Assembly (NCBI GenBank): GCA_002361175.1
Contig: DESG01000153.1
Coordinates: 1-10,510 of the forward strand
Direction of reading: 5' to 3'
DNA: 10,510 nucleotides
DNA from: Lachnoclostridium sp. UBA3320
Lineage (GTDB): Bacteria; Bacillota; Clostridia; Lachnospirales; Lachnospiraceae
The notes beneath the pieces were generated by a model. It did not search any database. It was not told the DNA's origin and saw only the letters and a list, made by a program, of their open reading frames with translations. Every line of letters begins with the position of its first letter. Position 1 is the stretch's first letter. Made by a program: the position numbers and the translations under genes. Below are positions 1 to 6,492 of the stretch, piece by piece.

Positions 1-65
1 GTGTAAAATTGTTATATATTACCAATAAAATCTTAAAATTTTCAATGTAAAGCAAAAAATATTCT

Positions 66-95
66 ATGTTTTATTTCAAATTAATACAGTATAAT
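66..95 (+). promoter_or_regulatory. Probable sigma-A promoter of the mgl transport operon, with weak -35
   Basis: A perfect TATAAT lies at 90-95, 57 bases before the start codon of the binding-protein gene. The -35 region is poor: ATGTTT at 66-71 with an 18-base spacer, or TGTTTT at 67-72 with 17, and there is no TGn extended -10. A good -10 with a bad -35 is typical of promoters that need an activator, which fits control by the AraC-type regulator encoded downstream (inference). Bases 1-65 are very AT-rich; no clear operator or catabolite (cre) site was recognised there. Confidence 0.6.
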
Positions 96-111
96 GCCAA
101 TATCAATAAAG

Positions 112-132
112 AAACATATACAAATCATGTTT
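112..132 (+). repeat. Small inverted repeat in the mgl 5' leader
   Basis: AAACAT at 112-117 and ATGTTT at 127-132 form a 6-bp inverted repeat around a 9-base spacer. It sits just after the expected transcription start and just before the AGGGGAG ribosome site at 139-145. It could be a small operator or a weak leader hairpin, but in such AT-rich DNA a 6-bp repeat can easily arise by chance. Confidence 0.25.
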
Positions 133-152
133 ACTGAAAGGGGAGAAAGAAT

Positions 153-1496
153 ATGAGAAAAAAAATTATTTCAATGACAATGGCACTTGTACTTGGTCTC
201 TCACTTACTGCATGTGGTGACAGTGGAAGCAGTTCTGGAGGCAACTCTGCAAGTTCGGGCTCAAGTGGCGGTGGCGATGTTTCATCATCAGACAATAGTG
301 GAGCATCATCAGAGCAGGAACCAGCATCAGGCAATGTAGAAAATAAGGATAAACCACTGGTATGGTTTAACCGTCAGCCATCTAACAGCTCTACAGGAGA
401 ACTTGACCAAGCTGCTCTAAATTTTAACGACAATACTTATTATGTAGGTTTTGATGCAAATCAAGGTGCTGAACTTCAAGGCACGATGATTAAAGATTAT
501 ATCGAAGCCAATATTGATAAAATCGACCGCAATGGTGATGGAATAATTGGTTATGTGCTTGCTATAGGTGATATCGGACATAATGATTCTATCGCACGTA
601 CAAGGGGTGTTCGTAAGGCACTTGGAACAGGCGTAGAAAAAAATGGTGATATTAACAGTGACCCAGTAGGAACAAATGCAGATGGTTCATCATCTGTTGT
701 ACAGGATGGCAAATTAAAGATTGGCGGAAAAGAATATACAGTACGTGAACTTGCTTCACAGGAGATGAAAAATTCTGCTGGTGCAACATGGGATGCAGCT
801 ACTGCTGGTAATGCGATTGGCACATGGTCTTCTTCCTTTGGCAAAGATATAGATATTGTAGCATCTAATAATGATGGAATGGGCATGTCAATGTTTAATG
901 CATGGTCTAAAGACCAGAAAGTTCCTACATTTGGATATGATGCCAATAGTGATGCTGTCGCTGCTATTGCAGATGGCTACGGTGGAACAATCAGCCAACA
1001 TGCAGATGTACAGGCATATCTTACACTTCGTGTTCTTCGTAATGCACTTGATGGCATAGATATTGATACAGGCATTGGCACGGCAGATGAAGCAGGCAAT
1101 GTTTTATCAGATGATGTGTATGTTTATAGAGAAGAGGAACGTTCATATTATGCGTTGAATGTTGCTGTTACTGCTGATAATTATAAAGACTTTACAGACT
1201 CTACGAAAGTGTATGAGCCAGTATCAAATCAGCTTGACGAGGGCTCACATGCTTCAAAGAAAGTATGGCTTAATATTTACAACGCTTCTGATAACTTCTT
1301 AAGTTCAACATATCAGCCGTTGCTTCAGAATTATGATGACTTACTTAATCTTGATGTTGACTATATAGGCGGTGACGGACAGACAGAATCTAATATAACA
1401 AACAGACTTGGCAATCCAGGACAGTATGACGCATTTGCTATTAATATGGTTAAGACAGACAATGCTGCTTCTTATATGGCTTTGTTAAATCAATAA
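153..1496 (+). CDS. mglB: Circularly permuted galactose/glucose-binding lipoprotein of Mgl ABC transporter (MglB-like)
   Basis: Extracellular, lipid-anchored substrate-binding protein that should capture galactose, glucose or methyl-galactoside for the MglAC importer encoded next. The 447-residue product starts after AGGGGAG with a 7-base gap. It has a lipoprotein signal with lipobox LTAC (Cys21), then a Ser/Gly/Asp-rich linker to about residue 67. The MglB fold begins at KPLVWFNRQP (68-77), a strand near residue 105 of mature E. coli MglB. It continues through the calcium-loop-like DRNGDG (125-130), GHND and Arg (143-149), Trp213, SNND (238-241) and FGYD (260-263) to the usual C-terminal strand and helix (about 331-347). 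After a ~20-residue linker, residues 369-447 carry what is normally the N-terminus: the strand with Asp380 and Phe382, and AINMV with Asn431. The order is therefore circularly permuted, with all segments present. There is also a ~35-residue insertion (about 160-208). Sugar preference cannot be fixed from sequence. Confidence 0.88.
   Translation: MRKKIISMTMALVLGLSLTACGDSGSSSGGNSASSGSSGGGDVSSSDNSGASSEQEPASGNVENKDKPLVWFNRQPSNSSTGELDQAALNFNDNTYYVGFDANQGAELQGTMIKDYIEANIDKIDRNGDGIIGYVLAIGDIGHNDSIARTRGVRKALGTGVEKNGDINSDPVGTNADGSSSVVQDGKLKIGGKEYTVRELASQEMKNSAGATWDAATAGNAIGTWSSSFGKDIDIVASNNDGMGMSMFNAWSKDQKVPTFGYDANSDAVAAIADGYGGTISQHADVQAYLTLRVLRNALDGIDIDTGIGTADEAGNVLSDDVYVYREEERSYYALNVAVTADNYKDFTDSTKVYEPVSNQLDEGSHASKKVWLNIYNASDNFLSSTYQPLLQNYDDLLNLDVDYIGGDGQTESNITNRLGNPGQYDAFAINMVKTDNAASYMALLNQ
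1257..1493 (+). other. Relocated N-terminal MglB segment at the C-terminus (circular permutation)
   Basis: These codons (residues 369-446 plus the last residue) encode a segment matching the first ~100 residues of ordinary MglB proteins. VWLNIYNASDNF aligns with the first strand and sugar-contacting turn, which reads GVAYYNQSDTF in the canonical paralogue at 9320-10372. YDAFAINMVKTDNAASYM aligns with that paralogue's NVLCVNLVDRTDPSEII. The segment ends where the next strand, VPVIFFNREP in the paralogue, would begin. That strand is instead found at residues 68-77 of this protein, right after the signal peptide and linker. Confidence 0.88.
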
Positions 1497-1523
1497 TATT
1501 TTGAATAATTGGGACTAAAAAGT

Positions 1524-1549
1524 ATTAGGGAGAAGAAATTCTCCCTAAT
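1524..1549 (+). promoter_or_regulatory. Intercistronic hairpin with GAAA tetraloop between mglB and mglA
   Basis: ATTAGGGAGAA and TTCTCCCTAAT pair perfectly over 11 bp around the loop GAAA, a GNRA tetraloop. Only a short, interrupted T run (ATTTTAAAT) follows, so it would be at best a leaky terminator. In sugar ABC operons such hairpins after the binding-protein gene often protect the upstream mRNA from 3' decay or partly terminate, so that binding protein is made in excess of the membrane parts. That role is inferred here; the stem itself is plain in the sequence. Confidence 0.75.
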
Positions 1550-1574
1550 CATTTTAAATACAGGGGTGAAAGCT

Positions 1575-3083
1575 ATGGCAGATGAGAAAAATAATATCAT
1601 CTTATCGATACGAGGCATGAGCAAATCCTTTGGCCGTAACAGAGTCTTAGACCATATTAATTTGGATGTTAAGGCTGGCACGGTTATGGGGCTTATGGGT
1701 GAAAATGGTGCTGGAAAATCAACGATGATGAAGTGCCTTTTTGGCACATATCAAAAAGATGAAGGCAAAATTATGCTGGATGGCAAGGATGTAAATTTTT
1801 CTGGGCCTAAAGATGCCCTTGAAAATGGTATTGCAATGGTTCATCAAGAACTAAACCAGTGCTTAGAAAGAAATGTAATTGACAATTTATTTTTAGGACG
1901 TTATCCTGTCAATGCCTTGGGGGTAATAGACGAAGGCAGAATGAAAAAAGAAGCTTCTGAACTTTTTAGAAAACTTGGAATGACTGTAAATCTTACACAG
2001 CCAATGCGAAATATGTCTGTATCACAGAGACAGATGTGTGAAATAGCTAAGGCGATTTCTTATCATTCTAAAGTTATTGTACTTGATGAACCCACTTCCT
2101 CACTGACAGTACAAGAAGTGGATAAATTGTTTGCTATGATGAGAATGTTAAAAGAACAGGGAATTGCATTAATTTATATTTCTCACAAGATGGATGAAAT
2201 TTTTGAGATTTGTGATGAGATATCAGTTCTTCGTGATGGCAATTTGGTAATGACAAAAAGCAGTAAAGATACTAATATGAATGAACTGATTGCAGCTATG
2301 GTTGGGCGCTCTCTTGAAAATCGCTTTCCTCCAGTTGACAATAAACCAAAAGATGTTGTTTTATCTGTACAGCATTTGTCTACAAAATTTGAACCTTATT
2401 TACAAGATATTACATTTGATGTAAAAGAAGGGGAAATTTTTGGATTGTATGGGCTGGTTGGTGCAGGACGTACAGAGCTTCTTGAAACAATATTTGGTGT
2501 TAGGACGAGGGCAGCAGGACGTGTTTATTTTAATAACCGCCTTATGAATTTTAGCAATGCAAAAGAGGCTATGGACCATGGTTTTGCTATGATTACAGAA
2601 GAAAGGAAAGCAAATGGACTTTTTTTGAAAGGAGACCTTACTTTTAATACTACGATTGCAAATCTGAATCAATATAAGTCTGGGATAGCACTTTCTGATT
2701 CAAAAATGGTTAAGGCTACAGCAAAAGAAATTAAGGTTATGCATACAAAGTGCATGGGACCAGAAGATATGATTTCAAGCTTGTCTGGTGGCAATCAACA
2801 GAAAGTTATTATGGGAAAGTGGTTGGAGAGAAGCCCACAGGTATTTATGATGGATGAACCTACCAGAGGAATTGATGTCGGTGCTAAATATGAAATTTAT
2901 GAACTTATTATAAATATGGCTAAACAAGGCAAGACGATTATTATTGTTTCTTCTGAGATGCCTGAGATTTTGGGAATTACAAACCGCATTGGCGTAATGT
3001 CAAATGGACACCTTTCTGGAATTGTCAATACAAAAGAGACAAATCAGGAAGAGTTATTAAGACTTAGTGCAAAATACCTATAA
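1575..3083 (+). CDS. mglA: Galactose/methyl-galactoside ABC importer ATPase, two fused NBDs
   Basis: Cytoplasmic ATPase that powers sugar import through MglC. At 502 residues it is close to E. coli MglA (506). The first nucleotide-binding domain has Walker A GENGAGKST (42-50), a signature-like MSVSQRQ (147-153), Walker B VIVLDEPTSS (168-176) and switch His204. The second has a degenerate Walker A, GLVGAGRT (293-300, Arg in place of Lys), signature LSGGNQQK (403-410), Walker B VFMMDEPT (423-430) and Ser in place of the switch His (IIVSSEM). This asymmetry is normal in the RbsA/XylG/MglA family. MVGRSLENRFP (242-252) and the C-terminal EMPEILGITNRI and SNGHLSGIV are especially MglA-like. The frame stays open upstream to a TTG at 1509, but that stretch overlaps the hairpin; the ATG at 1575 has AGGGGTGA at 1562-1569 and was chosen. 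Confidence 0.95.
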   Translation: MADEKNNIILSIRGMSKSFGRNRVLDHINLDVKAGTVMGLMGENGAGKSTMMKCLFGTYQKDEGKIMLDGKDVNFSGPKDALENGIAMVHQELNQCLERNVIDNLFLGRYPVNALGVIDEGRMKKEASELFRKLGMTVNLTQPMRNMSVSQRQMCEIAKAISYHSKVIVLDEPTSSLTVQEVDKLFAMMRMLKEQGIALIYISHKMDEIFEICDEISVLRDGNLVMTKSSKDTNMNELIAAMVGRSLENRFPPVDNKPKDVVLSVQHLSTKFEPYLQDITFDVKEGEIFGLYGLVGAGRTELLETIFGVRTRAAGRVYFNNRLMNFSNAKEAMDHGFAMITEERKANGLFLKGDLTFNTTIANLNQYKSGIALSDSKMVKATAKEIKVMHTKCMGPEDMISSLSGGNQQKVIMGKWLERSPQVFMMDEPTRGIDVGAKYEIYELIINMAKQGKTIIIVSSEMPEILGITNRIGVMSNGHLSGIVNTKETNQEELLRLSAKYL

Positions 3084-3101
3084 GTGGGGAGATGAACAGA
3101 T

Positions 3102-3761
3102 ATGGCAAATGAAAATAAAAATATTATTACGGCTGAACAGGAAATAAAACTTCGCAAGCCATTTGAAGATTATGTTGGCAAGATTCAAAAAAAGATAGAT
3201 GGTCTTAGAGTGGAAGGGACAGATAAAGTTATTTCCCTACAAAATGATATTGATGCAATAAAAAGAGACCGTGTGCTTACAAAAGGAGAAAAGGAAACTG
3301 CAATATCAGAAAAAAGAGTACAGCTTGAAAAAGCAAAGGGAATTGAAGAAAAAAACAAAGGTGAAATTGAAAAACTGATTTCTGATGCAGAAAGTTACTT
3401 AAATCAACATTTTGATAAAGAGTATTACCAGCCAATTAAAGCGAGCTGTAAGCGAGAAAAAGAGGCAGCAAAAGAAAGGTATAACAAAAAAATTGCTCAG
3501 TTAAAACAAGAACATACTACAACATCTGCAAGTCTTTCAGATAGTCAGGAAATAAAGGATGAAAAGTATGTTTATAAAAACAAGCTTTTTGATGCCAAAA
3601 TGAAACGTGATAAGGACTTTCAAGATATTAAAGACAGAAAACATGCAGCTTACACTTATAAATATCATATGATTGATTTGCTTCGCATGTCCAAGTTTAC
3701 TTTTATGGAGTCACAGGCACAGAAATGGGAAAATTATAAGTATTCATTTAACCGCAAAACA
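3102..3761 (+). other. Cytoplasmic coiled-coil-like extension of MglC
   Basis: Residues 1 to about 220 of the permease are hydrophilic, dominated by Lys, Glu, Asp and Gln, with long stretches free of Pro and Gly such as 62-78 and 113-137. A basic and aromatic stretch (about 180-220, many Tyr, Lys and His) leads into the first membrane helix. No enzymatic motif was recognised. It is in frame with the permease, and no good internal ribosome site or start was seen that would make the permease separately. Confidence 0.8.
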
Positions 3762-4757
3762 TTTTTATTACAAAATGGCTTATATATAGCTATTATCCTA
3801 ATTTTTGTTATGTTGTGTATTATTACACCAATAGTAAAAAAACAGCCGCTTCTTACTTATAGCAATGTGTTAAATGTATTTCAGCAAGCTTCCCCTAGAA
3901 TGTTTCTAGCGCTGGGCGTAGCAGGGTTGATTCTGCTTACTGGTACAGACCTTTCCATTGGCCGTATGGTTGGTATGGGTATTACTACAGCAACGATTAT
4001 TATGCATCAAGGCCCTAACACAGGTTCAGTATTTGGACATATTTTTGATTTTACGAGTATGCCAGTTGCTGCCAGAGTAATACTTGCGCTGTTTATGTGT
4101 GTTATTATGTGTACATTTTTTACAACGATTGCAGGATTTTTTACTGCAAAGTTTAAGATGCATCCATTTATTTCAACAATGGCAAATATGCTTGTAATCT
4201 TTGGTCTTATGACTTATGCAACTAAGGGTGTTTCATTTGGTGCAATAGAATCGACTATTCCTAATATGATAATCCCTAAGATAAACGGTTTTCCTACAAT
4301 TATTCTCTGGGCAGTGGTAGCAATTATAATTGTATGGTTTATATGGAATAAAACAACATTTGGTAAAAACCTTTACGCTGTAGGAGGCAATCCAGAGGCA
4401 GCAGCCGTTTCTGGTATATCAGTATTTCGTGTAACAGTAGGCGCATTTATTATGGCTGGTATTTTATACGGATTTGGTTCATGGCTTGAATGTGCAAGGA
4501 TGTTTGGTTCAGGTTCAGCAGCTTATGGACAGGGCTGGGAGATGGACGCTATTGCAGCCTGTGTAGTAGGTGGTGTATCTTTCACTGGCGGTATCGGCAA
4601 AATTTCAGGTGTAGTAGTTGGTGTATTTATCTTTACAGCACTTACATATTCGCTGACTATCTTGGGAATTGATGCAAACTTACAGTTCGTATTTTCTGGT
4701 ATAATAATTCTTGTGGCAGTAACACTTGACTGTCTGAAGTATGTACAAAAAAAATAA
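3102..4757 (+). CDS. mglC: Galactose/methyl-galactoside ABC importer permease with long N-terminal extension
   Basis: Inner-membrane permease that forms the sugar channel with MglA. The 551-residue product starts 18 bases after mglA, behind GGGGAGATG. Residues about 220-551 are a standard MglC of the BPD_transp_2 family: about eight to ten hydrophobic segments beginning at about 223, LLTGTDLSIGRMVGMG (278-293), FIWNKTTFGKNLYAVGGNPEAAAVSG (413-438, including the ATPase-contacting loop) and MDAIAACVVGGVSFTGGIGK (481-500). The last motif is nearly identical to E. coli MglC. E. coli MglC is only about 336 residues; here about 215 extra residues precede the first membrane segment. They are rich in Lys and Glu, have no hydrophobic segment and look like helical coiled coil, so they should lie in the cytoplasm. 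The gene ends in Lys codons just before the operon terminator. Confidence 0.93.
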   Translation: MANENKNIITAEQEIKLRKPFEDYVGKIQKKIDGLRVEGTDKVISLQNDIDAIKRDRVLTKGEKETAISEKRVQLEKAKGIEEKNKGEIEKLISDAESYLNQHFDKEYYQPIKASCKREKEAAKERYNKKIAQLKQEHTTTSASLSDSQEIKDEKYVYKNKLFDAKMKRDKDFQDIKDRKHAAYTYKYHMIDLLRMSKFTFMESQAQKWENYKYSFNRKTFLLQNGLYIAIILIFVMLCIITPIVKKQPLLTYSNVLNVFQQASPRMFLALGVAGLILLTGTDLSIGRMVGMGITTATIIMHQGPNTGSVFGHIFDFTSMPVAARVILALFMCVIMCTFFTTIAGFFTAKFKMHPFISTMANMLVIFGLMTYATKGVSFGAIESTIPNMIIPKINGFPTIILWAVVAIIIVWFIWNKTTFGKNLYAVGGNPEAAAVSGISVFRVTVGAFIMAGILYGFGSWLECARMFGSGSAAYGQGWEMDAIAACVVGGVSFTGGIGKISGVVVGVFIFTALTYSLTILGIDANLQFVFSGIIILVAVTLDCLKYVQKK

Positions 4758-4772
4758 AGAAAAAATAATTTT

Positions 4773-4805
4773 AGGAACTGTCATAAAACAGACAGTTCCT
4801 TTTTT
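4773..4805 (+). terminator. Intrinsic terminator of the mgl transport operon
   Basis: AGGAACTGTC (4773-4782) and GACAGTTCCT (4791-4800) form a perfect 10-bp stem around an 8-base loop. The second arm runs straight into TTTTT at 4801-4805. It lies 15 bases after the mglC stop codon, so it should end the transporter transcript and separate it from the regulatory unit. Confidence 0.93.
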
Positions 4806-4816
4806 ATGCATAGAGA

Positions 4817-4845
4817 TTTACATTTATCTAAGCGTTTGCTATAAT
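4817..4845 (+). promoter_or_regulatory. Near-consensus sigma-A promoter of the sensor/regulator operon
   Basis: TTTACA at 4817-4822 and TATAAT at 4840-4845 are separated by exactly 17 bases, just after the mgl terminator and about 36 bases before the regulator start. This is a much better match than the promoter in front of mglB. It suggests that the sensing genes are expressed at a basal level independently of the transporter. Confidence 0.82.
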
Positions 4846-4881
4846 AATGCTAATTAAGGATTTAGGTGCAGGAGAATGAGT

Positions 4882-6492
4882 ATGGATAAATATAAAGTGC
4901 TTTTAGTGGATGATGAAGAGGAAGTAATACATGTAATTATGAAAAAAATCAACTGGGAGGGGCTTGGTTTTTCAGTAGTTGGCTATGCCAATAATGGAGT
5001 AAAGGCTTTTGAAATGGTGGAAGAATTACAGCCAGATGTAGTTATGACAGATATCAAAATGCCATTTATGGACGGAATTGAACTGTCACACCGCATTAAA
5101 TCAGAGTATCCTACAACTAAGCTTTTGTTTTTTACTGGTTTTGATGAGTTTGAATATGCAAAAGAGGCTGTTCGACTTGAAGTTGAGGAGTACATCTTAA
5201 AACCTGTAAATTCTGTAGAATTAACTAATGTATTCACAAAGCTTAAAATAAAGCTTGACCAGGAAATCAGCGAAAAACGAAATGTGGAAATATTACAAAA
5301 ATACTATATAGAGTCTCTTCCGCTTTTACAGACAAACTTTTATTCTTCACTAATAGAAGGTAAAATTCGTGAAGAGGAGATACCTGAATATCTTTCAAAT
5401 TATCAAATTTCTTTTCAAGAACCATTTTTTTGTTGTATTGTTATTCACACATCATCAAGTCAAGTGCCAGATAATATAAATCCGCTGCTTCTATCTACAT
5501 CTGTTAATAGACAGGTAAATGAACGTCTGACAGAAAAATGGAAAGCAAAATGTTTTATATATCTTGGAAACACTGTTCTTATTACACAGCTTAAAGCAGA
5601 AAGTGAAGTTTCAGAATTGACAGATGAATGTGATAGGTTTTGTAAATATGCCAAAAATATTATCGGAGCTATTGTAACCATTGGTATTGGACAGGTTTGC
5701 GACAATATCCTTGCACTATCACAGTCTTACAGCAGTGCAAGGGAAGCTGTTTCATATCGGGTAATCTATGGCACGTCCAGAGCAATTAATATGAAAGAGA
5801 TAGTTTCTAATAAAGTAGAAAATTATGCTAGGACAAATGAAAGAGAACTGTCCGACCTTTTTAAAATGATACATATTGGCTCTGAAAGTGATGTTTCAGT
5901 AGCAGCAAACAGGTATTTGACACATACATTTTTTCCAAATAAATCATTACAGCAGTATCATATTGATATGATGGAGCTGATTAGCACAATGTATCGCTTT
6001 GCTATGAATAATGATATTGTAACAGATGATTTTTCGGGAGATATCAGAAAACTTTACAGCAATCTTTTGGATTTAGAGTCAAGTGCACTGCAAAAATGGC
6101 TTATTGACTGTAGTCTTTCTTTTCGTACTAAATTAATCAACGCCCGAAGCAGTTCAACAAAATCCTTTGTGTCTAGGGCTAAGGAATATGTTCACCAGAA
6201 CTATGCAGATGAAGAACTTTCATTAGACCGTATTTGTGAAGTTCTCGGAGTATCAAATTCTTATTTTTCCAGTATTTTTAAGAAAGAAACAGGAAACTCT
6301 TTTATTAGCTATTTGACAGATTACCGCATGGAACAAGCATCATGCCAGCTTGTTGAAACGAATGAAAAAAGCTATATTATAGCAAAAAATGTAGGATATA
6401 CTGACCCAAATTATTTTAGTTATGTATTTAAAAGGCGGTTTGGTGTATCACCTTCAAAATACAGAAGGGAGCATATAGAAAGTGAAATTTAA
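4882..6492 (+). CDS. YesN-type response regulator, AraC-family DNA-binding output
   Basis: Transcription factor activated by phosphorylation, the likely partner of the kinase that follows. From the ATG at 4882 it is 536 residues. The receiver domain (about 4-120) has acidic Asp10 and Asp11, phospho-acceptor Asp57 (VVMTDIKMPFMDG), Thr85 and Lys107 (ILKP). A long, poorly conserved middle region follows, ending in a YSSAREAVSYR helix typical of YesN proteins. The C-terminal ~105 residues are two AraC-type helix-turn-helices (LDRICEVLGVSNSYFSSIFKK and the GYTDPNYFSYVFKRRFGVSPSKYR signature). An ATG at 4876 in the same frame would add two residues. GGAG at 4871-4874 is one base from it but seven from 4882, favouring 4882; AGGTG at 4864-4868 could serve 4876. 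The probable target is the weak promoter in front of mglB (inference). The 3' end overlaps the kinase start by 11 bases. Confidence 0.92.
   Translation: MDKYKVLLVDDEEEVIHVIMKKINWEGLGFSVVGYANNGVKAFEMVEELQPDVVMTDIKMPFMDGIELSHRIKSEYPTTKLLFFTGFDEFEYAKEAVRLEVEEYILKPVNSVELTNVFTKLKIKLDQEISEKRNVEILQKYYIESLPLLQTNFYSSLIEGKIREEEIPEYLSNYQISFQEPFFCCIVIHTSSSQVPDNINPLLLSTSVNRQVNERLTEKWKAKCFIYLGNTVLITQLKAESEVSELTDECDRFCKYAKNIIGAIVTIGIGQVCDNILALSQSYSSAREAVSYRVIYGTSRAINMKEIVSNKVENYARTNERELSDLFKMIHIGSESDVSVAANRYLTHTFFPNKSLQQYHIDMMELISTMYRFAMNNDIVTDDFSGDIRKLYSNLLDLESSALQKWLIDCSLSFRTKLINARSSSTKSFVSRAKEYVHQNYADEELSLDRICEVLGVSNSYFSSIFKKETGNSFISYLTDYRMEQASCQLVETNEKSYIIAKNVGYTDPNYFSYVFKRRFGVSPSKYRREHIESEI

Noticed and set aside
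4..42. Direct repeats TAAAATTGT (4-12) and TAAAATTTT (34-42), 30 bases apart, as activator half-sites
   Set aside because: The spacing is suggestive of three helical turns, but the words are almost pure A/T in a very AT-rich stretch, so chance is a sufficient explanation.
45..60. Possible catabolite-responsive (cre) element ATGTAAAGCAAAAA
   Set aside because: The central CG of the cre consensus is replaced by GC and the right half does not match.
551..946. 131-codon open frame on the - strand within the binding-protein gene
   Set aside because: It lies wholly inside a well-supported + strand gene, has no recognisable motif and no upstream signals; it is a shadow of coding bias.
153..1496. 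Binding-protein gene as a truncated or frameshifted MglB lacking its N-terminal lobe
   Set aside because: The missing part is present at the 3' end of the same open frame, and the gene has its own signal peptide and ribosome site. Permutation explains it fully.
1509..1574. TTG start at 1509 for the ATPase
   Set aside because: It would place the intercistronic hairpin inside the coding region and add 22 residues not found in MglA. The ATG at 1575 has a good ribosome site and matches the family start.
4490..4672. 60-codon + strand open frame inside mglC
   Set aside because: It is out of frame within the most conserved part of the permease and lacks a ribosome site.
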